A stretch of 64,000 bases of DNA. Source: Sphingobium sp. 15-1 (GTDB lineage Bacteria > Pseudomonadota > Alphaproteobacteria > Sphingomonadales > Sphingomonadaceae). Shown piece by piece: positions 16,028-25,274 of this stretch. The position numbers and the translations under genes were made by a program. The stretch covers positions 1,495,001-1,559,000 of the forward strand of contig NZ_JABXJG010000002.1 of the NCBI RefSeq assembly GCF_013375535.1, in the 5' to 3' direction. Numbering within the stretch: position 1 is the first letter of the stretch; every line of letters starts with the position of its first letter. The notes beneath the pieces were generated by a model. That model worked only from the letters and a program-made list of their open reading frames with translations. It was not told where the DNA came from and did not search any database.

Positions 16028-17109
16028 TGCTGCCAAGGTCTGAATCCGAAGGGGCGGCCAGCGATCGGCCCGCCCGATTTCTCTTCTATATGACGGTCGG
16101 TGCCAGGCTTTCGCGGGATGCGGGCACCCGCTTCGCGGAGCGTCCGCACCATCCGAGCGCCTCCATGGAGGAGATCGGTCAGCCATTCGAGATCCCGGAA
16201 CGCGTCCATCACCATCCGCTCCGACAGGATATCGTCAAGCCGCCGCTGATAGGCGTCGCCTTTCCCGTGGCGGATAAGCGCGATGTCTCTGGCCTTGCCC
16301 AGATGGCATTGGTGATCGGCAAGGGTATGGCGCGGATTGGGAAGGATCGGCGCGTCGGGCGGGGCGGGGTGTGGCAGGGCAGAGGGAGGGAAGAAGGGAC
16401 GGCGGATCCCGGCAAGCCGGGACCGGGCTCTATCTCCGCGAGCTACGCTCGCTCCGACCGGACCCGCGTTCCGCGGTTCCGTCCTTCGGTAACGATCCCT
16501 TCCGCGGCGCGCGCGGCGAGGGCGCCCATTCCCGCCGATATCACCACTGCGGCACCGGCACCGCAAGGCAGGCTTCGCCTGAGGAATCGCGCTGGCGCGC
16601 GATAGCGTCTTTGGAGCCCACAATCCCATCGCCCCCTTCGCCGCCTCCCAGTGTCCCTGGCGTGCCACACGGATTTTCGTCGCCAAGAATTGCGTCGGGG
16701 GGAAGCTCCGCTAGGCAAAATGGGGCCGGCGGCGTTTGTCTGTTTCAAGAGCAGCGCCGGCCCCATTTTACCAAGCTGCGCTAACATCCCCCCTCCCGTG
16801 CTTCTTGGCGACAAGAAATCCGCGCGGCCCTTGGGACCCTGCGAGGACGGCTCCGGGTGCGATGGGATCGAGGGCGCGCTTCGCTCCACGACGCGGTCGA
16901 TCGAAAGAATTGCCCGCTGGCGCGGTCAATGCGTCTTTGTATTGGTTCCGCTTCGCGGAGATTTATGCTCGGACTCACCAAGTACGATGTAAATCTGTCA
17001 AAAAATCAATGCCCTGTAACGACAAGAGGGGAGGGGGTATAAAGAAGATGTCGGAAGGGAATGGTCCCAAAAGACAGGGTAATATACCCGGCATCTTGGA
17101 GTAATTGTT
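16028..17109. other. Gene-poor stretch of about 1.1 kb
   Basis: No gene is convincing here. On the minus strand about 16040-16340 has protein-like composition (RLDDILSERMVMDAFRDLEW), but no start codon or ribosome-binding site fits it and its frame runs on without a natural stop, so it may be a gene remnant. The rest holds GC-rich short hairpins and the long palindrome listed separately. The last 60 bases before the DUF736 gene are purine-rich and may hold its promoter. Confidence 0.5.
16623..16868. repeat. Long imperfect palindrome with three nested arm pairs
   Basis: Three inverted pairs share one centre: ATCCCATCGC (16623-16632) with 16859-16868; GGATTTTCGTCGCCAAGAA (16671-16689) with 16802-16821, nearly perfect; AAAATGGGGCCGGC (16717-16730) with 16756-16769, perfect. 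The intervening bases also show weak pairing. The 25-base centre is not paired. The whole 246 bp could fold as one cruciform or single-strand hairpin. It contains no gene. Possible roles are a MITE-like element, a replication or single-strand origin, or a structured RNA. Confidence 0.75.
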
Positions 17110-17625
17110 ATGCAGATCGGTTCTTTCAAGCCTAATAATGGCACGCTGTTCGGTTCCATTGCGACCGCCAGCCTGCATCTACCGCGCCTTGGTCTCAAAC
17201 CCGTTCAGAGCAACCATGAACGCGCCCCGTCCTTCGAAGTGATGGCGCTCAATCCCGCGCGGCGCTGGGTCCAGATCGGCGCACTTTGGGAGGCAACCGC
17301 CAATTCGACCGGCGAAACCTTCTACCAAGGACAGGTTGACGATCCGAGCTTCAACGCCCCCCTGTCGATCGCGCTTTTCGGCGACGGGGAAGATGGCTTC
17401 AACGTCGCTTGGAACCGTCGCCGCAAGCGTCAGGAAGACAACTTCAATGACGCCGAAGGCGGCCCAGAGGAAAGCGGAGGCGATCCGTTCGGTGCGGAAC
17501 CCGGCAATGATCCGGCCCCCCGCCGTGCGCGTCGCGGCCGCAAAGCGGACAGCTTCGAGGGGAACGCCGACGATAGCGGCAACCTCACCGAACGGCAGGG
17601 GATCGACGACGAAATCCCGTTCTGA
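17110..17625 (+). CDS. DUF736 family protein
   Basis: A 171-residue protein. The first about 95 residues (MQIGSFKPNNGTLFGSIATA, FEVMALNPARRWVQIGALWE, FYQGQVDDPSFNAPLSIALF) match DUF736, a family common on alphaproteobacterial plasmids and integrative elements and of unknown function. The C-terminal part is an acidic, disordered tail with a basic patch (APRRARRGRKADS) and a final EIPF. A short acidic tail of that type recalls single-strand-binding proteins, which is only an analogy. GGAG lies 8 bases before the ATG. Confidence 0.85.
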   Translation: MQIGSFKPNNGTLFGSIATASLHLPRLGLKPVQSNHERAPSFEVMALNPARRWVQIGALWEATANSTGETFYQGQVDDPSFNAPLSIALFGDGEDGFNVAWNRRRKRQEDNFNDAEGGPEESGGDPFGAEPGNDPAPRRARRGRKADSFEGNADDSGNLTERQGIDDEIPF

Positions 17626-17706
17626 TCGACCGTCCGACGGGCGGGGGAAGCGTTAGCCGCGCTCCCCCGACCCTGAGCCGAAACCCCCTCGATAGGTGCT
17701 GATACC

Positions 17707-18873
17707 ATGAGCAAGGAAACGACCTCACGCCGCTATAGCAACTTTGCCGACATGCGCGAAGCCTTCAACCCATCCCAACCGTCCGCGACCGATGACCCGG
17801 CCCGCGAAGGCGATCCGCTGGACGATCTTCAACCCGACAATGCCGAAGCGACCCGCCAGCGTCTCGGCCATTTCAGCGATGTTGGCGAAGTCTATGCCGA
17901 GGAAACCGCCATCCCTGAAATCGAGGCCGCGTTTGGCGACGTCCAGCCGCTCGCCATCATCGAAGGCGCGCGCGATCCCGAAGAAGTCGACATGCCGCAC
18001 CCGATGCAGGCGCAGCAGGATTGCGGGGCGATCATCGCAACCCTGTTCGACCTTTTCCGGGATTCAAGGATGGAGGCAACCGCCCAGCCAATCGCATGGG
18101 GCTTCGTCAACAGCTTCCATCATAAGGCGCGGAAGCTGGCGGGCATAGAGGATAGCCTAGCCTTCAAGCTGGGGGAGATGGTCCGCGATCCCGAAGCGGG
18201 CGAAGTCTGGAACAGCAATGTCGAGGAATTGCAGGCCCGTTGCTATACGGTCGCGGAACAGCGCGCCGCGATAGAGGCGATGCGCGATTATGCCGCCGCC
18301 GTCTATCGCGCCGAAACGGGTTACCCTTGGAGCGCGGCCCGCGGTTCCAGAGCGTCCAGCGTCACCACGGCAAGTCAAATCGCTGCCGCCGATTTTTTGC
18401 GCGAACGTGCCCTTGAAGCGCGCGAACGCTACAAGCCACAAGGTCCCATCGTCGTCTTTTCGGGCGGGCAGGAATGGCACGACTGGCGGATGATCTGGGA
18501 CAAGCTCTATCAGATCAAAGCCCGCGTGCCGCACATGATCCTTGTGACCACCGGGCAGCGCAAGGGAGCCGACGCCATCGCCGCCGCATGGGCCGCAGCG
18601 GCAGGTGTCCCGCTTGTTGCCTTCACCCCCGAAAGCCGCCTTGGACGGCGCGCCGGGTTCGTCCGCAACGAGAAGATAGTGAATCTCCGTCCCCGCCCCG
18701 TCGAGGCGCTTGTCTGCCAAGGCTCCGGCATACAGGCGAACCTGCTCGACCTTCTCAAGGATGCGGGTATCCCGACCCATGCTTTCCGTGTGGATAGCCA
18801 GCGGCCCGATACCGAGGGGATCGACGCAATCCGTGCCGCCAAGCGCGAACGCCAGACTCTCCTCGCAGCCTAA
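17707..18873 (+). CDS. DUF2493 (SLOG-like) domain protein
   Basis: A 388-residue protein. The C-terminal about 150 residues hold the DUF2493 signature (GPIVVFSGGQEWHDWRMIWD, LVTTGQRKGADAIAAAWAAA, PLVAFTPES, GRRAGFVRNEKIV), a Rossmann-like SLOG nucleotide-binding fold. The N-terminal part is acidic and not assigned. Family members sit on plasmids and phages; a nucleotide-sensing role is inferred from the fold. The gene follows DUF736 after 81 bases and is closed by an intrinsic terminator at 18879. Confidence 0.8.
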   Translation: MSKETTSRRYSNFADMREAFNPSQPSATDDPAREGDPLDDLQPDNAEATRQRLGHFSDVGEVYAEETAIPEIEAAFGDVQPLAIIEGARDPEEVDMPHPMQAQQDCGAIIATLFDLFRDSRMEATAQPIAWGFVNSFHHKARKLAGIEDSLAFKLGEMVRDPEAGEVWNSNVEELQARCYTVAEQRAAIEAMRDYAAAVYRAETGYPWSAARGSRASSVTTASQIAAADFLRERALEARERYKPQGPIVVFSGGQEWHDWRMIWDKLYQIKARVPHMILVTTGQRKGADAIAAAWAAAAGVPLVAFTPESRLGRRAGFVRNEKIVNLRPRPVEALVCQGSGIQANLLDLLKDAGIPTHAFRVDSQRPDTEGIDAIRAAKRERQTLLAA

Positions 18874-18878
18874 CCCAC

Positions 18879-18907
18879 GGTCCGCCCTTCGGGGCGGGCC
18901 ACCTTTT
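18879..18907 (+). terminator. Intrinsic terminator after the DUF2493 gene
   Basis: GGTCCGCCC, loop TTCG, GGGCGGGCCACC and then TTTT. The UUCG tetraloop and T-run make this a convincing rho-independent terminator. Confidence 0.75.
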
Positions 18908-18921
18908 CCGGGAGAAGTTTC

Positions 18922-19128
18922 ATGGTCAGAGTCTACGGAAGTTGTATCGAACCGGGCGGCATGGAACTGGACGACGAGAGCTTCGAGGCTCCATGCCCGA
19001 CCTGTAGCAAGCCCGCCCGCCATCACTATTTTCAGCAACTCGACGGCGGTTGTATCAACCCCTATCACACCATCGATTGCGACCATTGCGGACACCAGAG
19101 CGGCTATGAATTTCTAGGGCCGCCATAG
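18922..19128 (+). CDS. Small zinc-ribbon-like hypothetical protein (68 aa)
   Basis: Starts MVRVYGSCIEPGGMELDDES with GGGAGAAG about 6 bases upstream. Two Cys pairs (CPTCSK and CDHCGHQSGYEF) are spaced as in a zinc ribbon. No named family; likely a small nucleic-acid- or protein-binding plasmid factor. It is followed by two hairpins that isolate it from the genes on the other strand. Confidence 0.65.
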   Translation: MVRVYGSCIEPGGMELDDESFEAPCPTCSKPARHHYFQQLDGGCINPYHTIDCDHCGHQSGYEFLGPP

Positions 19129-19155
19129 GCCGCTATTCCCATCTTTCACCTGGCG

Positions 19156-19188
19156 GGACCGGCGTGAACACACCCGCGCCGGTCCTTT
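19156..19188 (+). terminator. Intrinsic terminator
   Basis: GGACCGGCG, a 12-base loop, CGCCGGTCC and TTT, 27 bases after the zinc-ribbon gene. Confidence 0.7.
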
Positions 19189-19206
19189 GCCGTGCTGTTG
19201 CGTCAG

Positions 19207-19235
19207 GTGGGGGAAACCCGAACGGTTTCCCCCAC
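19207..19235. terminator. Perfect 12-bp hairpin
   Basis: GTGGGGGAAACC, loop CGAAC, GGTTTCCCCCAC. The perfect stem lies between the plus-strand terminator at 19156 and the minus-strand gene ending at 19313, so it may terminate that gene, although no T-run follows. Confidence 0.5.
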
Positions 19236-19312
19236 GCCGCTCCTTTTGACGGACCTGGCGGCCCGTCAACGTCGCTCCCCTTTCCGCTATGGATGAAACG
19301 GATATGGGACCA

Positions 19313-19549
19313 TCAACGGGCGTTCGGCAGGGGCTTGAGCGCGGCAAGCGCTGCGGCACCACCGACCCGCACCACCTGTCCCAGCACATCGCGAAACTCG
19401 CGCTCGCTCAACCCCTCGACGGGCAGTTCGCTAACGATCCGGGCATAGCGCTCGCGCAGCTTCTGCCGTGTCGCCTCTATCTCCGTATCCATCCGCTTTT
19501 GACGCTCGACCAGATCAGCGAGTTTCTCACGTTCCGATATTTTCGGCAT
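19313..19549 (-). CDS. Small coiled-coil mobilisation accessory protein (TraC/DUF6437-like)
   Basis: About 78 residues starting [20 protein letters not shown], a charged coiled-coil N-terminus, then a compact C-terminal part ([19 protein letters not shown]). Small proteins of this type lie beside the oriT of alphaproteobacterial plasmids, divergent from the relaxase operon, exactly as here. An alternative ATG two codons upstream (19555) is equally possible. The assignment to a TraC-like role is by size, composition and position and is tentative. Confidence 0.5.
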   Translation of the reverse strand: MPKISEREKLADLVERQKRMDTEIEATRQKLRERYARIVSELPVEGLSEREFRDVLGQVVRVGGAAALAALKPLPNAR

Positions 19550-20005
19550 GACCATCTTCCTTCGGCATGGTCTGCCCGCCACCGCTCCATTCTTCCCGGT
19601 CTGTCAGCGCGATGCAATCCCCACCAGCAGCAGAAAAGTGGCCCCGCCCGTGCCCGGACGTGGCTTCGCAGCGACGTTGTCGCTGCGCAAGGCAGGACGC
19701 ACGGCCATGGCCGTTTGTAATGCACCCCACGCACGGGTGCTGCACGGCGTTTTCCCAGCATTTCTGCGGCTTTGCGGGCGTCATACGGGTGTTACCGATG
19801 CACTGCCGATTGTCATACTGGTATGACCGGACCATCGCATTTTCTCGATAAGATACTGAAATGACGCGGTATGATCCATATTACTTTGCCGCATCCTGAC
19901 ATTCTCAACGTGCTGTCCTCGAGGCGTTGAAAAATCCGGTTATTTCAACTATAAAGGCTGTGCTTCACCTCCCCGGCAGGGGCTCCGTATCATCGGAGCT
20001 TGTGC
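19550..20005. other. Candidate origin-of-transfer region
   Basis: This 456-base gap lies between the divergent TraC-like and TrwA-like genes, where MobF plasmids keep oriT. It holds a perfect palindrome TCATACTGGTATGA (19813-19826), a further half-site GGTATGATCC near 19868, and an inverted pair TCAACG/CGTTGA (19905-19930). The right third is clearly AT-richer than its surroundings. No nic sequence can be called with certainty. No gene is convincing in the gap. Confidence 0.45.
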
Positions 20006-20305
20006 ATGGTCACAGTTACTTTTCGTCTCGACGACGCCCTCCATCGGCGTCTGCTGCGTCGTGCCCATGGGGCCGATCTCAGTTTGTCCGCGTTCATCCG
20101 ATCGGTTCTGACCCGGGCCGCCGATCCCGACCGTACCTATATTTACTCGTCAAAAGACGAGATCCTGGCCGTGGCAATCCAGACCTTCGCCATCCTCGTG
20201 ACCGCGATCGGCGAACGATCGCCACAGGCCCTCGAAAAGGGGCAAGGCTATGCCCGCCAACTGCTCGATGAGCGGGGCCTGTTGGCCGAGGAGGGACGCT
20301 CATGA
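20006..20305 (+). CDS. Ribbon-helix-helix relaxosome accessory protein (TrwA-like)
   Basis: A 99-residue protein with an N-terminal ribbon-helix-helix (MVTVTFRLDDALHRRLLRRA, then LSLSAFIRSVL) and a C-terminal helical part. It heads an overlapping operon whose next genes are the coupling protein and the MobF relaxase, the trwA-trwB-trwC order of plasmid R388. TrwA binds oriT, stimulates nicking and represses its own operon. A TTG two codons upstream is another possible start. The orthology is inferred from order and fold, not from close identity. Confidence 0.75.
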   Translation: MVTVTFRLDDALHRRLLRRAHGADLSLSAFIRSVLTRAADPDRTYIYSSKDEILAVAIQTFAILVTAIGERSPQALEKGQGYARQLLDERGLLAEEGRS

Positions 20306-22368
20306 GCATCTTCCGCAATGATACGCTCGGCAGCTGGACGAGGGGTGGGCAGGCCATCGTTCACAATGTTCGCATGACCACCCAGGTCTTCTACCAGACA
20401 TGCCTTGCAGGGATGGTGATCTGGATCGGCGGCATCATCTGGTATGCGCTCGAAAAATCCTCCGATTATGAGCGCTTTGTCCTGGTGAAGATCGGTCAGG
20501 CGACCTTCATGGGCGATACCGTTCCCGGCAACGTCACGCCGATCCTGTTCAGGACACCGGCGGGCCTGCAATATTGGACGACGCCCAAGGCCCTGCTCGA
20601 CTCCAGGCTTGCCCATAACACCCTTGCCGCCTTTGAAAGCTACCTCCTGCACGGGGCTGCTCTGTCGGGTGTCTTCGCCCTCGCCATGCTGTTTTGGGCC
20701 TGGTTCTATTTCACCCGCACGGGGCGCGGCCTGGGCTCCAATCAATTCATGCGGGGCGCCCGCTTCGGCACCGTCGGTCAATTGAAGCGCGCACTGATCT
20801 GGCAGAAAAAGGGAGCGCTTACGATCGGCGGTGTACCCGTGCCGGAGGCTTTCGAGCCTGAGCATATCCTCCTCTGCGGAGCGCCCGGCACCGGCAAAAC
20901 CAACCTCATCGTCAAGATGCTCGACGGCATTCGCGTCTCGGGTCGACGGGCGATCGTCTATGATACGGCCGGCACCTTCGTCGAGAAATTCTATCGGCCG
21001 CAATATGACACGCTGCTCAATCCCCTCGACCAGCGGACCGCTCGCTGGTCCCCCTGGGTCGATGTCCCGCGCGACTATCATTATGACCAGATCGCCGAGT
21101 CCACGATCCCGGACAAGGGCGGTGATCCCTTCTGGGCGAAGGCGGCGAGAGGGACTCTGGTAGCAGTCCTGCGAAAGCTCGCCCGGCAGAAGCACACCTA
21201 TGTCTCCCTGCTCCTTGATCGGCTGCTCCGGTCCAAGCTCAAGGATCTTGTGGCGTTTGCGGCGGGCACCGATGCCGCAGCCTTCCTCAGCATGGAGGGA
21301 GACCGGACCTCGGCCGGCATCCAGGCGGAACTGGCCTCGGTCATGCGCAGCTTCTCTTATCTCGACGACACCGAGGACGGCTTCTCCATCCGCGACTGGG
21401 TCGAAAAAGGGAAGCCGGGAAGCTGGCTGTTTATCACCGTAAAAGCGGACCAGCTCCCCTCGCTCCGTCCCCTGATCACGGTCTGGCTCGACATCGCCAT
21501 CAGCGCCATCATGAGCCTCATGCCGGATCGGGACCGGCGACTCTATTGCGTCATCGACGAACTTCCAACGCTCCAGAAGCTGCCCTCCTTGAGCGACTTC
21601 CTTGCCCGCGCGCGCAAATATGGCGGCTGCGGGATATTGGGATTTCAAAGCTACCCGCAGCTTGAGGCGACCTATGGCATTCAGGACGCCGCCGCCATCA
21701 CAGGTTACTGTTCGACCTGGGTGGCGCTGCGCGCCAATGATACCCCGACCGCCAAGCATGTTTCGGAAAATCTTGGGCAGGTCGAACAGGTCGAAGCCAA
21801 TGAAGGCATGAGCTATGGCGTCAACGACATGCGGGACGGCGTCAATCTCTCCCGGATACAGGTGACCCGGCCGCTTGTCATGCACACGGAGGTGACGAAC
21901 CTTCCCAATCTTTCCGGTTTCCTCCGGTTCGGGCGTGATCTTCCGGTCGTCAAGTTCGCGGACCGGTACAATGTCGTCTCCTCTGACGAACCTGCATTTG
22001 TCGAACGTGTGGGTCCGCCGGCGCAGCTCAGCAAGGCGGACGAATTGGTAAAACTGGCCAAGGCCGAGGCCCGGGTGCGCGAGGCGCTCGATCGGGAAAG
22101 GGAGCAGGGTGATGATCTGCGTCCTCCCGCTAAGGAGGGGCAGGGCTCCAGTGCTTATGCCACCGGTGCGCCGAGCGTGGATGGGTCGCCTGCGGTCGAG
22201 AGTGAGGCGGCGCAGGTCGACGCCATTCTCGGCGCGGAGCAGGGTGAATTGCCGATCCCGCCGCGCGATGCCTGGACCTTGCTGGCGGCGCGACAGGGAA
22301 GCATCCAGTCGAACCTCGTCCAGCATGGCCGCGCCGATGGTCCCCGCGAAGAGGCGAGGCCGGCATGA
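20302..22368 (+). CDS. Type IV coupling protein (TrwB/TraD family)
   Basis: A 688-residue inner-membrane ATPase that links the relaxosome to the secretion channel. Two N-terminal membrane segments are visible (about 28-48, CLAGMVIWIGGIIWY, and about 113-133, SGVFALAMLFWAWFYF). Walker A is GAPGTGKTN near residues 195-203 and Walker B is LYCVIDELPTLQKL. The C-terminal about 90 residues are charged and probably disordered. It overlaps the preceding gene by 4 bp and the relaxase by 4 bp, so all three are translationally coupled. No defect seen. Confidence 0.92.
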   Translation: MSIFRNDTLGSWTRGGQAIVHNVRMTTQVFYQTCLAGMVIWIGGIIWYALEKSSDYERFVLVKIGQATFMGDTVPGNVTPILFRTPAGLQYWTTPKALLDSRLAHNTLAAFESYLLHGAALSGVFALAMLFWAWFYFTRTGRGLGSNQFMRGARFGTVGQLKRALIWQKKGALTIGGVPVPEAFEPEHILLCGAPGTGKTNLIVKMLDGIRVSGRRAIVYDTAGTFVEKFYRPQYDTLLNPLDQRTARWSPWVDVPRDYHYDQIAESTIPDKGGDPFWAKAARGTLVAVLRKLARQKHTYVSLLLDRLLRSKLKDLVAFAAGTDAAAFLSMEGDRTSAGIQAELASVMRSFSYLDDTEDGFSIRDWVEKGKPGSWLFITVKADQLPSLRPLITVWLDIAISAIMSLMPDRDRRLYCVIDELPTLQKLPSLSDFLARARKYGGCGILGFQSYPQLEATYGIQDAAAITGYCSTWVALRANDTPTAKHVSENLGQVEQVEANEGMSYGVNDMRDGVNLSRIQVTRPLVMHTEVTNLPNLSGFLRFGRDLPVVKFADRYNVVSSDEPAFVERVGPPAQLSKADELVKLAKAEARVREALDREREQGDDLRPPAKEGQGSSAYATGAPSVDGSPAVESEAAQVDAILGAEQGELPIPPRDAWTLLAARQGSIQSNLVQHGRADGPREEARPA

Positions 22369-25274
22369 TCAATCCCGTGCGCCTGCATGGCAAACCCGGT
22401 AACATCGCGCGCTATTATGCGCTCGGCGATTATTACAAAAAAGGTTTCGATGAGCATTCCGAATGGGGAGGGTCCCTAGCCCGCGACCTTGGTCTGGAAG
22501 GAATGGTCGATCACGAGATATTCGAGCAACTGCTCTCCGGCCGTGTTGGGGAGCAGCAGCTTGGAAGACACCGCAAGGGCGGGGAGATCGAGCATCACCC
22601 CGGTTGGGATTTCGCGGTCAACGCACCCAAGTCGGTTTCCATCATGGCGCTGGTCGCGGGAGACGAGCGGATACTGGCTGTACATGAAAATGCCGTTGGG
22701 AGGGCGTTGGACTATCTGGAGGAACATGCCGCCCTGCGGCACCGCGTTGCAGGCGAGATCGTCCATGAGACGACCGGCCGACTGATTTTTGCTCGCTTCA
22801 CCGAACATGCCAGCCGGGAACTCGACCCCCATCTCCACACCCATGTGGTTGTCATGAACATCACCGGCCGGGACGGTGAGGCGCAAATGGCAAGTCTGGA
22901 AACCCGCGCCATGTTTGCGGAGCAAATGACCGCGGGACAGGTGTATCGCAACGACCTGGCCCATGGCCTTCGGGAGCTGGGTTATGAAATCGAGTATGAT
23001 CCGCGCACCGGCCTTTTTGAAATCAAAGATGTCCCGCAGGATCTGGTGAAGGCATTTTCCAGGCGTGCCGAACAGATCGATGTCCATGCGCGGGAAGAGG
23101 GGTTGACCGGGCAGGCCGGACGCCAGGCCTCCTTCTATGCGACCCGGCCTCCCAAGCAGAAGGTCGATATCGAGGCGCTGCGGGAGCAATGGCAGCAACG
23201 ATCGGAACGGTATCGCGAAGGTCTTGACCTGTTGAGCCGAAAGGAGAGGAGGGAGATCGTTCCACGGACCGCTGACGTCGGCCGGGCCGCCCTGTTCGGC
23301 ATGCGACAGGCGGAATCGCGCGAAGCGGTGAACAATCTGGGACGCATATTCCGTCTCGGCCTCGCTTCCCATGTTGGGGAAGTGCGCTTGTCTGACGTCC
23401 GCCCGATGATCGAAGCCCATGAGGCACGGCGCAAGCTCCTGGCAACGCACGAGCAAACGGGCGACCGGATACTGACCCGGGGGCGCACGACGAGAAAAAC
23501 CGCCCGTCTTGAGCTGGCATTGACCCAGCATCTTGCCCTTGCGCTGAACGATGCTCGGCCCATCGCGTCTACGGACCGGCTGCTGGTCGCGCTCGACAAG
23601 GCAGGCTTGACGCCTGCCCAGGAACAGGCGCTGGTGGATGTCGCGATCTCGCGCGATCGGGTGAATGGCATCCATGGGGTGGCCGGTTCGGGGAAATCAA
23701 CGCTGGTCAAGACGCTCAAAGAGGCTGCGGAGCCAGGGACCATCCTCATCGCGACCGCACCGACCTCGTCGGCGACATTGAAGCTCGGGCAGGATGCTGG
23801 CATAGAGTCCCGGACTGTTGCCAGCCTGCTTGCCGGGGGCGGGCATGGTATCAGTGACCGTCATGTGCTGGTGCTGGATGAGGCCGGGCAGCTCGGCAAT
23901 CGGCAAGCTTCCCGTGTGCTGGGGATCAGCCGGAAAACGGGGGCTCGCCTTCTCCTCTTGGGTGACGATCACCAGACCGGTGCCATCGAGCAGGGCAAAA
24001 CCTTCTGGTTGCTGCAACGACTGGGGTTGCCGACCGCGGAACTCAAGGAGTCGGTACGGCAGGAAACCAAGTCGATGAAGGCGGCGGTTACGTACGCGCG
24101 CGAGGCTGACTATCCCGCTTCGATCGCCGCTCTCGATAAGGTCGTAAGCGGGGAGAGCGTGGACATACTCGCCAAGGACATGGTGAGGGAGTGGACCCGG
24201 CTCAAACCGGAGCATCGCGCTGGCACGAACATTCTCGTGCTTGAAAATGCCACTCGTCTGGCTGTGAACGCCCAGATACGGGAAGCGCTCCAGAAGGAGG
24301 GGGGCATCGCCATCGAGGAGAGTCGTGTCCAGATTTTGTCGCCGGCGGGGATGACCGATGAAGAGAAGCGGTTCGCGCGCTTTTATTCGGGTGGGCAGGT
24401 CGTGAAATTTGGGCGTGACATTGCCGAGGCCGGTATCGCCCGGGACGCGGAATATCGCGTGGCAGGACTTGGCCGCAATGAGAACGGCCGGCAAATCGTT
24501 CGCCTTGCCGATGAGCAGGGACGGATTATCCGATGGGATCCCCGATCGACGCGACCCCGACAGATCAATGTCTTTGACCAAGGTGAGCGAGACTTGGCGT
24601 CCGGGGATCGCGTTCAATGGCGACTGGCCAACAAAGAGCTTGATCTGAAAAATGCAGAGCGGGGCACGGTCGAGAAGCTCCATGGATCAATTGCGACCAT
24701 CAGGTGGGATCGGGATGCCAGAATCCAGACCGTTGATCTGTCCATCCACAAGACCTGGGACCATGGCTATGCCGAGACGGTGTATTCGTCGCAGTCGAAG
24801 ACCTATGCGCGTGTCTATGTCTTGGCTCCGATAGGATCAAGTCTGGTCAATGGTCAGAATTTTTACACGGCGATTACCAGAGCGCGCCTGGGGGTGAAGC
24901 TCTGGACGGAAGACAGAGATAAGCTCGCGCAGAAATTGGAGCGGAACTCAGGCGAAAAGACATCGGCACTTGAAGGGCTTGGTCGCCTGGATCGAGATAG
25001 TCGAACCATTTTCATCGAGCGCCATGGGGAAGAACTGCGCCGTCAACGCATCGAACAGGAAATCCAGCGGCGGGAGAGGCGAGAACGTTTGAGTTCGGCA
25101 AATCCTCGATCGCGCGTGGACGGATTGAGTTTGCCTGAAAAGCTGGCAGGTCGCGCGCAATCGGCCACCGAGCAGATTGACTCATTCTTGCGTTCATTCA
25201 TTGGGGGTGATCGGCCTACGCCGGAACCGACCCACAATCAGGGGCTTCATCGGACGAGGGGGCAGGATCGATGA
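22365..25274 (+). CDS. MobF relaxase-helicase (TrwC/TraA type)
   Basis: A 969-residue conjugative relaxase. The N-terminal relaxase domain has the tyrosine pairs Y17/Y18 and Y23/Y24 (ARYYALGDYYKKG) and the metal-binding histidines H148, H158 and H160 (EHASRELDPHLHTH). Near residue 440 an SF1 helicase begins with Walker A HGVAGSGKSTLVKTL, followed by VLVLDEAGQLGN (motif II) and a C-terminal FYTAITRARLGVKLW (motif VI). Length and layout equal TrwC of R388. It nicks oriT, stays bound to the strand and unwinds the donor plasmid. The frame is intact. Confidence 0.95.
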   Translation: MINPVRLHGKPGNIARYYALGDYYKKGFDEHSEWGGSLARDLGLEGMVDHEIFEQLLSGRVGEQQLGRHRKGGEIEHHPGWDFAVNAPKSVSIMALVAGDERILAVHENAVGRALDYLEEHAALRHRVAGEIVHETTGRLIFARFTEHASRELDPHLHTHVVVMNITGRDGEAQMASLETRAMFAEQMTAGQVYRNDLAHGLRELGYEIEYDPRTGLFEIKDVPQDLVKAFSRRAEQIDVHAREEGLTGQAGRQASFYATRPPKQKVDIEALREQWQQRSERYREGLDLLSRKERREIVPRTADVGRAALFGMRQAESREAVNNLGRIFRLGLASHVGEVRLSDVRPMIEAHEARRKLLATHEQTGDRILTRGRTTRKTARLELALTQHLALALNDARPIASTDRLLVALDKAGLTPAQEQALVDVAISRDRVNGIHGVAGSGKSTLVKTLKEAAEPGTILIATAPTSSATLKLGQDAGIESRTVASLLAGGGHGISDRHVLVLDEAGQLGNRQASRVLGISRKTGARLLLLGDDHQTGAIEQGKTFWLLQRLGLPTAELKESVRQETKSMKAAVTYAREADYPASIAALDKVVSGESVDILAKDMVREWTRLKPEHRAGTNILVLENATRLAVNAQIREALQKEGGIAIEESRVQILSPAGMTDEEKRFARFYSGGQVVKFGRDIAEAGIARDAEYRVAGLGRNENGRQIVRLADEQGRIIRWDPRSTRPRQINVFDQGERDLASGDRVQWRLANKELDLKNAERGTVEKLHGSIATIRWDRDARIQTVDLSIHKTWDHGYAETVYSSQSKTYARVYVLAPIGSSLVNGQNFYTAITRARLGVKLWTEDRDKLAQKLERNSGEKTSALEGLGRLDRDSRTIFIERHGEELRRQRIEQEIQRRERRERLSSANPRSRVDGLSLPEKLAGRAQSATEQIDSFLRSFIGGDRPTPEPTHNQGLHRTRGQDR

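Noticed and set aside
15076-16686. A 536-codon open frame on the minus strand
   Set aside because: It lies antisense to several small genes with good ribosome-binding sites, runs through a strong terminator at 15988, and its composition (many Arg, Gly and Pro repeats) is that of a GC-rich shadow frame. Only about 16040-16340 looks protein-like.
20248-22326. A 692-codon minus-strand frame
   Set aside because: It is antisense to the coupling protein with its Walker motifs and overlapping operon; a shadow of GC-rich codon usage.
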